Both the position numbers and the translations under genes were made by a program. A DNA stretch of 64,000 bases from Pseudonocardia sp. CNS-139 (GTDB lineage: Bacteria > Actinomycetota > Actinomycetes > Mycobacteriales > Pseudonocardiaceae): positions 1 to 64,000 of the forward strand of contig MKJX01000178.1 of the NCBI GenBank assembly GCA_001942415.1, given 5' to 3'. Shown piece after piece: positions 36,524 through 44,909 of this stretch. Every line of letters begins with the position of its first letter. Positions within the stretch are counted from its first letter, which is position 1. The notes beneath the pieces are model-generated. The model was not told where the DNA came from, made no database searches, and saw only the letters and a list, made by a program, of their open reading frames with translations.

Positions 36524-37498
36524 TCAGACCGCACGCGAGGCGGCGGCCGGTCCGGACGCGGCGAGCGTCGCCCGGAACCAGTCGATCGTGCGGCGCAGGC
36601 CGTCCTCCAGCCCGACCTCGGGCCGCCAACCGAGCAGGTCCGTCGCCAGCGTGATGTCCGGCCGGCGGACCGTCGGGTCGTCCTCAGGGCGGGGGCCGTA
36701 CTCGATCTCGCTGGTCGCGCCGACCAGGTCGCGGACCAGCAGGGCCAGCTCGGTGATCGAGACCTCGGACGGGTTGCCGATGTTGACCGGCTCGTGCCGG
36801 TCGGCGTGCAGCAGCCGGAAGACGCCCTCGACGAGGTCGTCGACGTACTGGATCGAGCGGGTCTGGCTGCCGTCGCCTGCGACGGTGATCGGCTCGCCGG
36901 CCAGCGCCTGCCGGATGAACGTGGGGATCGCGCGCCCGTCGTCGGGGCGCATGCGCGGGCCGTGCGTGTTGAAGATCCGCACGATCGCCGTGTCGACGCC
37001 CTGCGAGCGGTGGTAGGCCATCGTCATCGCCTCGGCGAAGCGCTTGGCCTCGTCGTACACGCCGCGCGGGCCGACCGGGTTGACGTGGCCCCAGTACGAC
37101 TCGGGCTGCGGGTGCACCTGCGGGTCGCCGTACGCCTCGGACGTGGACGCGAGCAGGTAGCGGGCCCGCTTCTCCTTGGCCAGGCCCAGGGTGTGCAGCG
37201 TGCCGATCGAGCCGACCTTGAGCGTCTCGATGGGCATCCGCAGGTAGTCGATGGGTGACGCGGGCGAGGCGAAGTGCAGCACGGCGTCGACGTCGCCGAC
37301 GACGTGCACGAAGTCGGTGACGTCCGCGCGGACCAGGCGGAACGGCCCGATCTCCGCGAGGTGCGCGACGTTGGCCGCCGACCCGGTGGAGAGGTCGTCG
37401 AGGCACAGCACGCTGTAGCCCTCGCGGAGCAGGCGCTCGCAGAGGTGCGAGCCGAGGAAGCCCGCCCCACCGGTGACAACCGCGCGCGGTCGACGCAT
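36524..37498 (-). CDS. UDP-glucuronate decarboxylase-like NAD-dependent sugar epimerase/dehydratase
   Basis: A 324-residue extended SDR, intact. The NAD motif is [18 protein letters not shown]. The catalytic region has [11 protein letters not shown] and the Tyr-X3-Lys in [29 protein letters not shown] and [16 protein letters not shown] complete the UDP-xylose synthase/UXS pattern (the [20 protein letters not shown] block is very typical). Such enzymes convert UDP-glucuronate to UDP-xylose; dTDP-glucose dehydratase relatives are less likely. It is the first gene after iron box E, with the flavoprotein next in the operon. Confidence 0.85.
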   Translation of the reverse strand: MRRPRAVVTGGAGFLGSHLCERLLREGYSVLCLDDLSTGSAANVAHLAEIGPFRLVRADVTDFVHVVGDVDAVLHFASPASPIDYLRMPIETLKVGSIGTLHTLGLAKEKRARYLLASTSEAYGDPQVHPQPESYWGHVNPVGPRGVYDEAKRFAEAMTMAYHRSQGVDTAIVRIFNTHGPRMRPDDGRAIPTFIRQALAGEPITVAGDGSQTRSIQYVDDLVEGVFRLLHADRHEPVNIGNPSEVSITELALLVRDLVGATSEIEYGPRPEDDPTVRRPDITLATDLLGWRPEVGLEDGLRRTIDWFRATLAASGPAAASRAV

Positions 37499-37536
37499 CG
37501 CACCACCATCCGAGTCATCCCCCGACGGCCCTTGGG

Positions 37537-37555
37537 TTTGGCAACCCTAACTTAA
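37537..37555 (-). promoter_or_regulatory. IdeR-like iron box E
   Basis: TTTGGCAACCCTAACTTAA shares 16 of 19 bases with box D and 13 of 19 with the IdeR consensus. On the minus strand it contains TAAGTT, a -10-like element, 39 bases before ATG 37498. The rest of 37499-37632 shows no gene. Confidence 0.6.
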
Positions 37556-37632
37556 GGAGGGCGCAGAACGGGACGATCCGTGATGAGTCCGTTGTGAAGC
37601 GCGCCGGGGACGAACCCGGCGATCCGGTGAGG

Positions 37633-38111
37633 TCAGGCGACCCGGACGCCGTGCTCGCAGAGGGCCACACCGCCGCCGGCCGCCACCGCGAGCGCCGCCG
37701 TCAACCGGCCGGCGAGCAGCGGTTTCACCCGGTCCCGCGCCTCGTCGAGGGTGAAGAGCGCGGCCGAGAGGATCTCGTCGGGCGCGAGCGCGAGCCCGGG
37801 GACGGAGGCCGCATCGATGCGGCCGCCGTCGAAGAGGAACATGACGCCCTCCGGGAGCGGGCCGTCGGCGTGCACGTGGTCCACCACGAGCAGCCGCCCG
37901 ACGGGCCGCGCGAGGCCGATCTCCTCGGCCACCTCACGCTCCGCGGCCCGCCACGGCGACTCGCCGGCCTCGACCGCCCCGCCGGGAATCTCCCACCCCG
38001 GCTTGTAGGACGGCTCCAGCAGCAGGATCCGGTCGAGGCGTCCCGGATCAGCACCCCGGCGGCCATCCGCTTGCGGGCCAGCGAGGCGACGTACTGCTCG
38101 ACCCCGTCCAC
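37633..38111 (-). CDS. NUDIX hydrolase (one apparent frameshift)
   Basis: About 160 residues. The Nudix box reads GAVEAGESPWRAAEREVAEE followed by Ile-Gly, matching GX5EX7REUXEEXGU. RMAAGVLIRD opens the fold and VDHVHADG follows the box. NUDIX enzymes cleave nucleoside diphosphates linked to other groups; the substrate here is unknown. One base is missing near 38040. GTG 38111 is the start. The iron box E at 37537 lies past its 3' end and reads away from it. Confidence 0.82.
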
Positions 38112-38129
38112 CCGGCGACGGTAGCCCGC

Positions 38130-38890
38130 TCAGGCGAACGTGACGTTGACCTCGCCGATGCCGGAGAAGGCGCCCGTGTAGTCACCGGGCGCCAGGTCCT
38201 TGCGCCGGGAGGCCAGCGAGCCGGTGATGACCAGGTCGCCCTCCTCCACCGCGAGGTCGAACTTGGCCAGCTCGTGGGCCAGCCGGGCGATCGAGAGGTA
38301 GTAGTCGTCGATGTAGCCGTCGGCCTCGACCACCTCGACCACCTCGTCGCCGTGGCGCAGCGTCGCGACGGTCTTCTGCAGCAGCGAGCGGTCCGGCAGC
38401 GGCGTGACCTGCGGGCCGACCACCAGGCCCCACTGCGTGAGGTTGTCCGCGACCCGGATGCCCGGGTCCTGCGGGCCGTCGATGCGCGCCTCGTTCAGCT
38501 CGAACGCGGGCGCGACCCACGAGACCGCGCGTGCCGCGTCGTCCGCGTCGACGCCGGGGCCGGCCAGCCGGGCGCGATCCGGAAGCACAGCTCCATCTCC
38601 AGGCCCGGGCGCGACATCTGCCCGAGCCCGACCGTCGCGCCCGACTCGAACACCCGCTCGCGCAGGATGAAGCCGAACGGCCGCACACCCTCGCCGAACG
38701 AGTCGCGCACCGCGCCGGACGTCAGCCCGACCTTCCAGCCCGCGCGCGTCCGACCCTGCTCGACCCAGCGGGCGAGCACGGCGAGCTGGGCCTGCTCGCC
38801 CTGGTCGAGGGTCCAGCGGCCCTCCAGCGGCGTCGAGTCGAACGTGCCGGTCCGGGCGCCTTCCCAGACGATGTCGACGAGATCCTGCAC
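38130..38890 (-). CDS. 2-keto-4-pentenoate hydratase / fumarylacetoacetate-hydrolase family (one apparent frameshift)
   Basis: About 255 residues. GWKVGLTSGAVRDSFG and GFILRERVFESGATVGLGQM are typical of the MhpD/DmpE/DmpH family, as are EMELCFRI, then AFELNEARI (metal ligands) and LVITGSLASRRKDLAPGDY. These enzymes hydrate 2-hydroxy-penta-2,4-dienoate or decarboxylate 4-oxalocrotonate in meta-cleavage of aromatics. The other pathway genes are not nearby. One base is missing near 38583. The SDR gene lies upstream on the same strand, 41 bases away. Confidence 0.82.
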
Positions 38891-38931
38891 CTCAGAAGCT
38901 CCTCTGCTCGGGGAATCGATCGGGGAGTGGA

Positions 38932-39711
38932 TCAGACGGCGTGCGACGAGCCGCCGTCGACGTTCAGGGCCGCGCCGGTGACGTAGCTCGCGGCGTCGGA
39001 GGCGAGGAACACGACGGCGGCGGCCGCCTCCTCCGCCTTGCCGACCCGGTTCAGCGGGATCTGCCCGCCGCGGCCCAGCTCGGCGTAGAACTCCTCGCGC
39101 GTGCTGCCGTCGCCGGCGGCCTGCCAGCGCCGGTCGTTCTGCAGGCTCTCGACCAGGCCGATGCACACGACGTTGACTCGGATGCCGTCCGGGCCGAGGT
39201 CCTTGGACAGCGCCTTCGCGAACGCGATGCCCGCCGCGCGGGAGATCGTGGTCGGGGCCGAGCCTGCGCCGGGGTGTTTCCCGGCCACGCCCACCACGCT
39301 CACGATCGCGCCGCCGCCGCGCTCCCGCATCGACGGGACGACCAGCCGGGCGAGCCGGACGTGCGCCAGCAGCTTCAGGTCGAGGTCGGCCTGCCAGGTC
39401 TCGTCGGGCACCTCCAGCGTGTGCCCGCGCGCGGAGGTGCCCGCGTTGCTGACCAGCACGTCGATCCCGCCGAACCGCTCGACGGCCGCGTCGCGCAGCG
39501 CCTCCAGGTCGGCCGGCACCGTCGCGTCGCACCGCACACCGAGGCAGTCGTCGCTCGCCAGCTCCGCCACCGCCGCGTCCAGCCGGGCCTTGTCCCGGCC
39601 GCAGACGACCACCCGCGCGCCCTCGGCCAGCAGCAGGCGCGCCGTCGCGAGCCCGATCCCGGCCGTCCCGCCGGTGACGACGGCGACCTTGCCGCGCAGT
39701 CCCAGTTCCAC
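38932..39711 (-). CDS. SDR-family protein with altered catalytic residues
   Basis: A 259-residue classical SDR fold. The cofactor motif VVTGGTAGIGLATARLL and SNAG are intact, and the C-terminus VTGAALNVDGGSSHAV is normal. The catalytic site differs: where the family has Ser-Ser, Tyr and Lys, this protein has Val-Gly (SVVGVAG), Thr and Arg (APTTISRAAG). So it may use another chemistry or bind without catalysis. Neighbouring hydratase suggests aromatic or keto-acid catabolism. GTG 39711 is the start, diverging from the MFS gene. Confidence 0.82.
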   Translation of the reverse strand: MELGLRGKVAVVTGGTAGIGLATARLLLAEGARVVVCGRDKARLDAAVAELASDDCLGVRCDATVPADLEALRDAAVERFGGIDVLVSNAGTSARGHTLEVPDETWQADLDLKLLAHVRLARLVVPSMRERGGGAIVSVVGVAGKHPGAGSAPTTISRAAGIAFAKALSKDLGPDGIRVNVVCIGLVESLQNDRRWQAAGDGSTREEFYAELGRGGQIPLNRVGKAEEAAAAVVFLASDAASYVTGAALNVDGGSSHAV

Positions 39712-39792
39712 CCTGCCCACCCTTCTCCGCGATCTCGGGAGCGATCTCGGAGCACAGCGAACAAGCACTCGTCAGAGGAGTCAAGGTTCTCA

Positions 39793-39815
39793 ATGCTTGC
39801 CGGCAGGCATACTCT
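39793..39815 (+). promoter_or_regulatory. Promoter with overlapping palindrome before the MFS gene
   Basis: ATGCTTGCCGGCAGGCAT (39793-39810) is an 18-base palindrome with one mismatched pair. It directly joins a -10-like TACTCT (39810-39815) that ends 7 bases before GTG 39823. A repressor here would block the promoter; the MarR protein encoded after the MFS gene is the natural candidate. Confidence 0.5.
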
Positions 39816-39822
39816 CGGAGCC

Positions 39823-41244
39823 GTGCCCCCTGCTCCCCAGCCCGCGACAGCCCCGACAGGGACGGCGCATCCGGCCGTCGACGTGCCCACCCGCGGCCGC
39901 TGGAGCGTGTTCGCCGTCGTGGCGATCGGCCTGCTCATGGCGTCGATGGACCAGACCGCCGTCGCGACCGCGCTCCCCACGATCGGCCGCGAGCTCGACG
40001 TCCCGCTCGCCTGGGGCAGCTGGACGATCACCGTCTACGCGCTCGGGCAGATCGTCGCGCTGCCGGTGGCCGGGCGGCTCGCGGAGCAGTTCGGGCCCAA
40101 GCGGGTCTTCCTCGTCGCGATCGCCGCGTTCACCGTCGCGTCGCTGGTCTGCGGGCTGGCCGCGAACGTCGGGATGCTCATCGCGGCCCGCGCGGTGCAG
40201 GGCCTGGTCGGCGGCGCCATCCTGCCGTCGGCCTCGGGGATCGTGGCCGACCGGTTCGGGCGCGACCGCGACCGCGCGCTGGGCCTGTTCTCCTCGGTCT
40301 TCCCGCTCGGCGCGATCGTCGGCCCGATCCTCGGCGGCGTGCTCGTGACGTACTCGGGGTGGCGCTCGATCTTCCTGATCAACCTGCTGCCCGGCATCCT
40401 GCTCTGCGGGCTGGGCCTGTGGCTGATCACCGACCTGCGCGAACGCTCGGCCCGCCAGCAGGTCGACGTGCTCGGCATCGCCCTGCTGACCACCGGCTTC
40501 CTGACGGGGATGGCCGGCGTCACGCTGCTGGGCACCGACCCCGGCCGGATCGCGGCGGGCGACCCGGCGACGATCGGCGCGCTCCTGCTCGCCGTCCTCG
40601 CCGCCGTCCTGTTCCTGCGGCACGCGCGCCGGCGCCCCGACGCGGTCGTCCCGATGCGGCTGCTGCGCGGGCAGGGCATGGGCACGATGAACGCGATCAA
40701 CGTGCTGTTCGGCGTGGGCGTCGTCGGGTTCTCCGCGCTCGTGCCGCTCTACGCGGAGCAGCGCTACGGGCTCGTCCCGCTGGCCGCCGCCACCCTGCTC
40801 ACCGCGCGCGCCGTCGGCATGATGTGCACGTCCGGGCTCTCGGTGCTGCTGCTGCGCCGGCTCGGCCACCGCCCGCTCGTCGTGATCGGGTTCCTGCTGC
40901 TCGTCGCCGGGTTCGTGCTGTTCGCGATGCCGGCCGTGGGCCCGCCGCAGGTCTGGCTGACGCTCGCCGCGGGCGTCACCGGGCTGGGCGTCGGCCTCGC
41001 GTCGCCGGCCGCGAACAACGCGTCGCTGCACCTCGTGCCGGGCGAGGTGGCCGCGTCCACCGGGCTGCGCGGGATGTTCCGCCAGACCGGCGGCATCGTC
41101 GCGATCAGCGTGACGACCGCCATCCTCACGACGAGCACCGACCCGGGCCACACCCAGGCGTGGATCTTCGTCGGGGTCGCCGTGCTGCTGGCCGTCGTGG
41201 TGCCGCTCGCGTTCCGGGTGCCGAACCACCGCGGTGCCTGGTAG
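39823..41244 (+). CDS. MFS drug-efflux transporter, DHA2 (EmrB/QacA) type
   Basis: About 473 residues and 14 membrane segments, intact. LLMASMDQTAVATALPTIGREL is the DHA2 first-helix motif, with Asp in the membrane. GRLAEQFGPKRVFL is motif A in the loop between helices 2 and 3, and GPILGGVLVTYSGWRSIFLIN is motif C. Such proteins export hydrophobic or cationic compounds with proton exchange. GTG 39823 is preferred to ATG 39793 because the palindrome and -10 element lie between them. The MarR gene follows. Confidence 0.88.
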   Translation: MPPAPQPATAPTGTAHPAVDVPTRGRWSVFAVVAIGLLMASMDQTAVATALPTIGRELDVPLAWGSWTITVYALGQIVALPVAGRLAEQFGPKRVFLVAIAAFTVASLVCGLAANVGMLIAARAVQGLVGGAILPSASGIVADRFGRDRDRALGLFSSVFPLGAIVGPILGGVLVTYSGWRSIFLINLLPGILLCGLGLWLITDLRERSARQQVDVLGIALLTTGFLTGMAGVTLLGTDPGRIAAGDPATIGALLLAVLAAVLFLRHARRRPDAVVPMRLLRGQGMGTMNAINVLFGVGVVGFSALVPLYAEQRYGLVPLAAATLLTARAVGMMCTSGLSVLLLRRLGHRPLVVIGFLLLVAGFVLFAMPAVGPPQVWLTLAAGVTGLGVGLASPAANNASLHLVPGEVAASTGLRGMFRQTGGIVAISVTTAILTTSTDPGHTQAWIFVGVAVLLAVVVPLAFRVPNHRGAW

Positions 41245-41313
41245 ACACCGGCGTTGATAGATACAACGGGCACGATGGTCGCAGACCGTTCCTGTACCGG
41301 AGAGGACGATCGG

Positions 41314-41766
41314 ATGACGGCTGATCGCCCTGTGTTCGACAGCGAGTCGGTGGCCCGCCTGCGCCGGGTCATCACCCGCCTGTCCCGGATGCTCAACGAG
41401 TCCGCGCAGGCCGAGGGGCTCACCCCGTCGCAGGCGTCGGTGCTCGCCGTCGTCGGCGGGCGCGGGCCGATCGGGCTGGCCGAGCTGGCCGAGATCGAGG
41501 GCATCAACCCGACCATGCTCTCCCGGATCGTCAGCAAGCTCGACACGCTCGGGCTGCTGCGGCGCACCCCGCACCCCAACGACCAGCGCGCCGCCCTCGT
41601 CGAGGCCACCGACGCCGGCCAGGCCACGAGCGAGCGCATCCGCGAGACCCGCAGCATGACGGTCACGAAGATCCTCGACACCCTCCCGGCCGACACGACG
41701 GCCACCCTGCTGCTGGCGCTCCCCGCACTGGAGGCGCTGGCGACGGCGAACGACCGCAAGCCATAA
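41314..41766 (+). CDS. MarR-family transcriptional regulator
   Basis: A 150-residue winged-helix protein. VARLRRVITRLSRMLNES is the dimer helix, and GLAELAEIEGINPTMLSRIVSKLDTLGLLRR the recognition region, followed by the Asp-Gln-Arg wing (HPNDQRAALVE). It sits downstream of the MFS exporter and probably represses it. A GTTG-N7-CAAC inverted repeat (41253-41267) lies between the two genes and could be a second operator. A 72-bp dyad element follows its stop codon. Confidence 0.87.
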   Translation: MTADRPVFDSESVARLRRVITRLSRMLNESAQAEGLTPSQASVLAVVGGRGPIGLAELAEIEGINPTMLSRIVSKLDTLGLLRRTPHPNDQRAALVEATDAGQATSERIRETRSMTVTKILDTLPADTTATLLLALPALEALATANDRKP

Positions 41767-41772
41767 CCCCAC

Positions 41773-41844
41773 GACCGCACACACCTCCGGGCCTCCGCAC
41801 ACATGTCCGGACGTGTGTGCCGAGGCCGGCAGGTGTGTGCGGTC
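41773..41844. repeat. 72-bp double-dyad element, copy 2
   Basis: It has the same length, orientation and base plan as the element at 27793-27864, with 65 of 72 bases identical. Outer arms GACCGCACACACCT and AGGTGTGTGCGGTC pair perfectly. It begins 7 bases after the MarR stop codon, as copy 1 begins just after a plus-strand stop codon. Confidence 0.85.
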
Positions 41845-41875
41845 TCCCATGACCCCACCCCAAGAGGACCCCCAC

Positions 41876-42924
41876 ATGCCCGCGTCCCCGTTGCGGATCG
41901 CGCCGCCACCCCCGCCGGTGCCCGAGCTGCGCCGAGCTCGTCAGGGCCGTCGCCCCCCGGACGCCGACGCCCTGCTCGACCACGACCTGCTGCGGCCCGA
42001 GCGCTTCTCGGCGACCCGGACGACGACCGCTACCGCCGCACCGGCGCCGAGCAGGCCGCGTTCGAGGAGCTGGTCGCGAGCGCCGACGTGCTGTTCGGCA
42101 TCCCGGACCAGAGCCCGACGCTGCTGGCCCGCACGGTCCGTGCGGGACGGTTGCGCTGGCTGCACACGATGGCCGCGGGCGGCGGCGGGCAGGTCCGGGC
42201 GGCCGGGCTCAGCCCGGACGAGATGCGCCGGGTGGTGTTCACGACGTCGGCCGGGGTGCACGCGGGGCCGCTGGCCGAGTTCGCGGTCTTCGGACTGCTG
42301 GCCGGGGCCAAGCGGCTGCCGCACCTGCTGGAGCTGAACGCCGGGCACCGCTGGTCGTCGCACTTCCGGATGGCGCAGCTGCGCGACCAGACGGTGGTGG
42401 TGCTCGGGCTCGGCGGCATCGGCACGGAGACCGCGCGCCTGCTCTCCGCGCTCGGCACGCGGGTGCTCGGCGTGCGCCGCCGGCCGGAGCCGTGCGAGTA
42501 CGCCGAGTCGGTGCACGGCATCGACGCGCTGCCGGGACTGCTCGCGCAGGCCGACGGGGTGGTCGTCACGCTGCCGGGCACCGCGTACACCGACAAGCTG
42601 CTCGACCGTGCCATGTTCACGGCGATGAAGCCGGGCACCGTGCTGGTCAACGTCGGGCGCGGCACCGTGGTCGACGAGGACGCGCTGGTCGACGCGCTGC
42701 GCTCGGGGCAGGTGGGGTCGGCGTACCTCGACGTCACGGCCGTCGAGCCGCTGCCGCCGGACTCGCCGCTCTGGACGCTGCCGCAGGTGGTGGTCAGCCC
42801 GCACACCGCGGCGATCGACCCGGGCAACCGGGTGCGCGTCGCCCACCTCTTCGCCGACAACCTGCGCCGGTTCGTCGGCGGCGAGCCGCTGCGCAACGTG
42901 GTGGACCCCGTCCACTTCTACTGA
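41876..42924 (+). CDS. D-2-hydroxyacid dehydrogenase (apparent frameshifts near the N-terminus)
   Basis: About 350 residues. NAD-binding motif VVVLGLGGIGTETARLLSALG; catalytic Arg in NVGRGTVVDEDALVDAL; the Asp/Glu in LDVTAVEPLP; and the catalytic His in VVSPHTAAID. FTTSAGVHAGPLAEFAVFGLL is the typical hinge helix. The first 45 residues are scrambled by two or three missing bases between 41930 and 42015. It reduces a 2-keto acid to a D-hydroxy acid. A terminator-like hairpin follows. Confidence 0.85.
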
Positions 42925-42944
42925 GTCCGGCGGCGAAACTCGGT

Positions 42945-42966
42945 GGACCGGCCGGCGGGCCGGTCC
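42945..42966 (+). terminator. Hairpin after the hydroxyacid dehydrogenase
   Basis: GGACCGGCC and GGCCGGTCC are perfect 9-base arms around GGCG, 20 bases past the stop codon. The next gene's ATG (42980) is only 13 bases on, so the hairpin could also influence that gene. Confidence 0.6.
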
Positions 42967-42979
42967 CGACCATGGACGC

Positions 42980-44817
42980 ATGACGAGCGTGGCCGGGGCG
43001 CCGCCCGCCACATCCGCCGAGCCGGCCGCAGCACCCCCACGCCCAGGAGCGGGCGGGGCGCCGCGCTGCGTCTCGCGCTGCGGATGTACGCCGCCGAGCT
43101 GGGCGGCAACAAGCTGCTCACCGGCGGCGCCTCGTGCTGCCCGCGCTCGGCAACGTCGGCGTGGCGTACCTCCCGCCGCTGATCGTCGGGCAGCTGGTCG
43201 GCCGGGTGGCCGCGGGCGAACCGCTCACGCCCGCGCTGCTCGCGCCGTCCGTGTTCGGTTTCCTCGTCGCGATGCTGGCCGGCGAGGCCCTGTGGCGCGC
43301 CGGGGTGCACTGCCTCAACCGGGTGGACGCGAACGGGATCTCCCGGCTCTACGTCAGCGGGATGAACGCGCTCCTGGCCAAGGACGCGGCGTTCTTCCAC
43401 GAGAACTTCGCGGGCTCGCTGACCAAACGGGTGCTCAGCTACGCGTCGGAGTACGAGGGTTCGTCGACACGCTGGCGTTCCAGATCGTCGGCCAGCTGCT
43501 GCCGCTGGCTTCGCCTCGGTGGTGCTGTGGCAGTACAGCCCGTGGCTGGTGGTCGTGCTGTTCGGCGCGATCGCGCTGACCGCGCTGCTGGTGACGCCGC
43601 TGATCCTGCGCCGCCAGGCGCTCGTGGACGCGCGGGAGGCCGCCTGGGCGCGGCTGTCCGGGCACGTCGCCGACACCCTCACGAACATGGACGCCGTGCG
43701 GGCGCACGCCGCGGAGCGGCGGGAGGCGGCCGAGCACCGCCACCGGGTGGCGGAGAACCGCGAGCTGGCGCTGCGCTCGTGGGACTACGGCAACCTGCGC
43801 ATCGACACGGTGGTCGCGCCGATGTCGGTGGTCACGAGCGTCGCCGGGCTGGTGCTGGCGCTCGCCGTCGCGGGCCCGGCCGGCGGCCTCGGGGTGGAGG
43901 CCGTCGTGGTCACGGTCGCCTACTTCACCCAGGCCACCCGCATCCTGTTCGAGTTCAACCAGGTCTACCGGCGGCTCGAACGGGCGCTCACGGAGGCGGC
44001 GCAGTTCGCCGAGCTGCTGCTGACCGGGCCGACGGTGCTCGACCCGGAGTTCCCGCAGCCGCTCGTGACCGGCTCGCACGGCGTGCGGCTGGAGGCCGTC
44101 CGGTTCACCCACCCCGGGCACCACGAGCCGCTCTTCGACGGGCTCGACCTGCGGGTCGCCGACGGCGAGCACGTCGGGCTGGTCGGGCGCTCCGGCGGCG
44201 GCAAGACCTCGGTCATCCGGCTGCTCCTGCGGCTGATGGACGTCGACGGCGGGCGCATCCTGGTCGGCGGGCAGGACGTCACGGCGCTGTCCCAGGCCGA
44301 CCTGCGCAGCCGTATCGCGTACGTCCCGCAGGACCCGGTGATGTTCCACCGCTCGCTGCGCGACAACATCGCGTTCGGGCGGCCGGACGCCACCGACGCC
44401 GAGATCCGCGCGGCGGCTGCGGCCGCGCACGTCCTGGACTTCGTCGACGGGCTGCCCGACGGGTTCGACACGCTCGTGGGCGAGCGCGGGGTGAAGCTCT
44501 CCGGCGGGCAGCGGCAGCGGGTGGCGATCGCCAGGGCGATCCTGCGCGACGCGCCGATCCTGCTGCTCGACGAGGCGACGAGCGCGCTCGACTCCGACAG
44601 CGAGGCCCGCATCCAGGACGCGCTGTGGACGCTGATGGCCGACCGCACGGCGATCGTGGTGGCGCACCGGCTGAGCACGGTCGCCGGCATGGACCGGCTG
44701 GTCGTGCTCGACCGCGGCACGGTCACCGAGGAGGGCTCGCACACCGCGCTGCTGGCCCGCGACGGCGCCTATGCGGAGCTGTGGCGCCGCCAGTCCGGCG
44801 GGTTCCTCGCCGGCTGA
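42980..44817 (+). CDS. ABC exporter, fused membrane and ATPase domains (several apparent frameshifts)
   Basis: About 615 residues: a six-helix export domain (LPALGNVGVAYLPPLIVGQL, FASVVLWQYSPWLVVVLFG, PMSVVTSVAGLVLALAV) followed by an ATPase. Walker A is GRSGGGKTS, the Q-loop YVPQDPVMF, the signature LSGGQRQRVAIARAIL, Walker B PILLLDEATSALD and the H-loop VAHRLS. It works as a dimer or heterodimer exporting a lipid, peptide or drug. At least four bases are missing, near 43047, 43125, 43460 and 43512. No partner half-transporter is adjacent. Confidence 0.83.
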
Positions 44818-44835
44818 CGGCCGGGCCCGCGCGTC

Positions 44836-44857
44836 TTTTGGCATCGGGTGCCAGAAA
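44836..44857 (+). promoter_or_regulatory. Palindrome upstream of the mycofactocin-coupled SDR gene
   Basis: TTTTGGCA-TCGGG-TGCCAGAAA, with perfect TGGCA/TGCCA inner arms, lies just before a -10-like TAGACC (44862-44867) and about 50 bases before ATG 44910. It could be an operator, or a weak terminator of the ABC gene. Confidence 0.4.
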
Positions 44858-44909
44858 GGTGTAGACCTGACGCCACCACCTCCGTCGAGCGAACGAGGAG
44901 CCGAGTGCG

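Noticed and set aside
24035..37555. Zur or Fur boxes in place of IdeR boxes
   Set aside because: The sites lack the AT-rich TGAAAATNATTTTCA or GATAATGATAATC patterns; the AGG-CCT architecture fits the DtxR/IdeR family.
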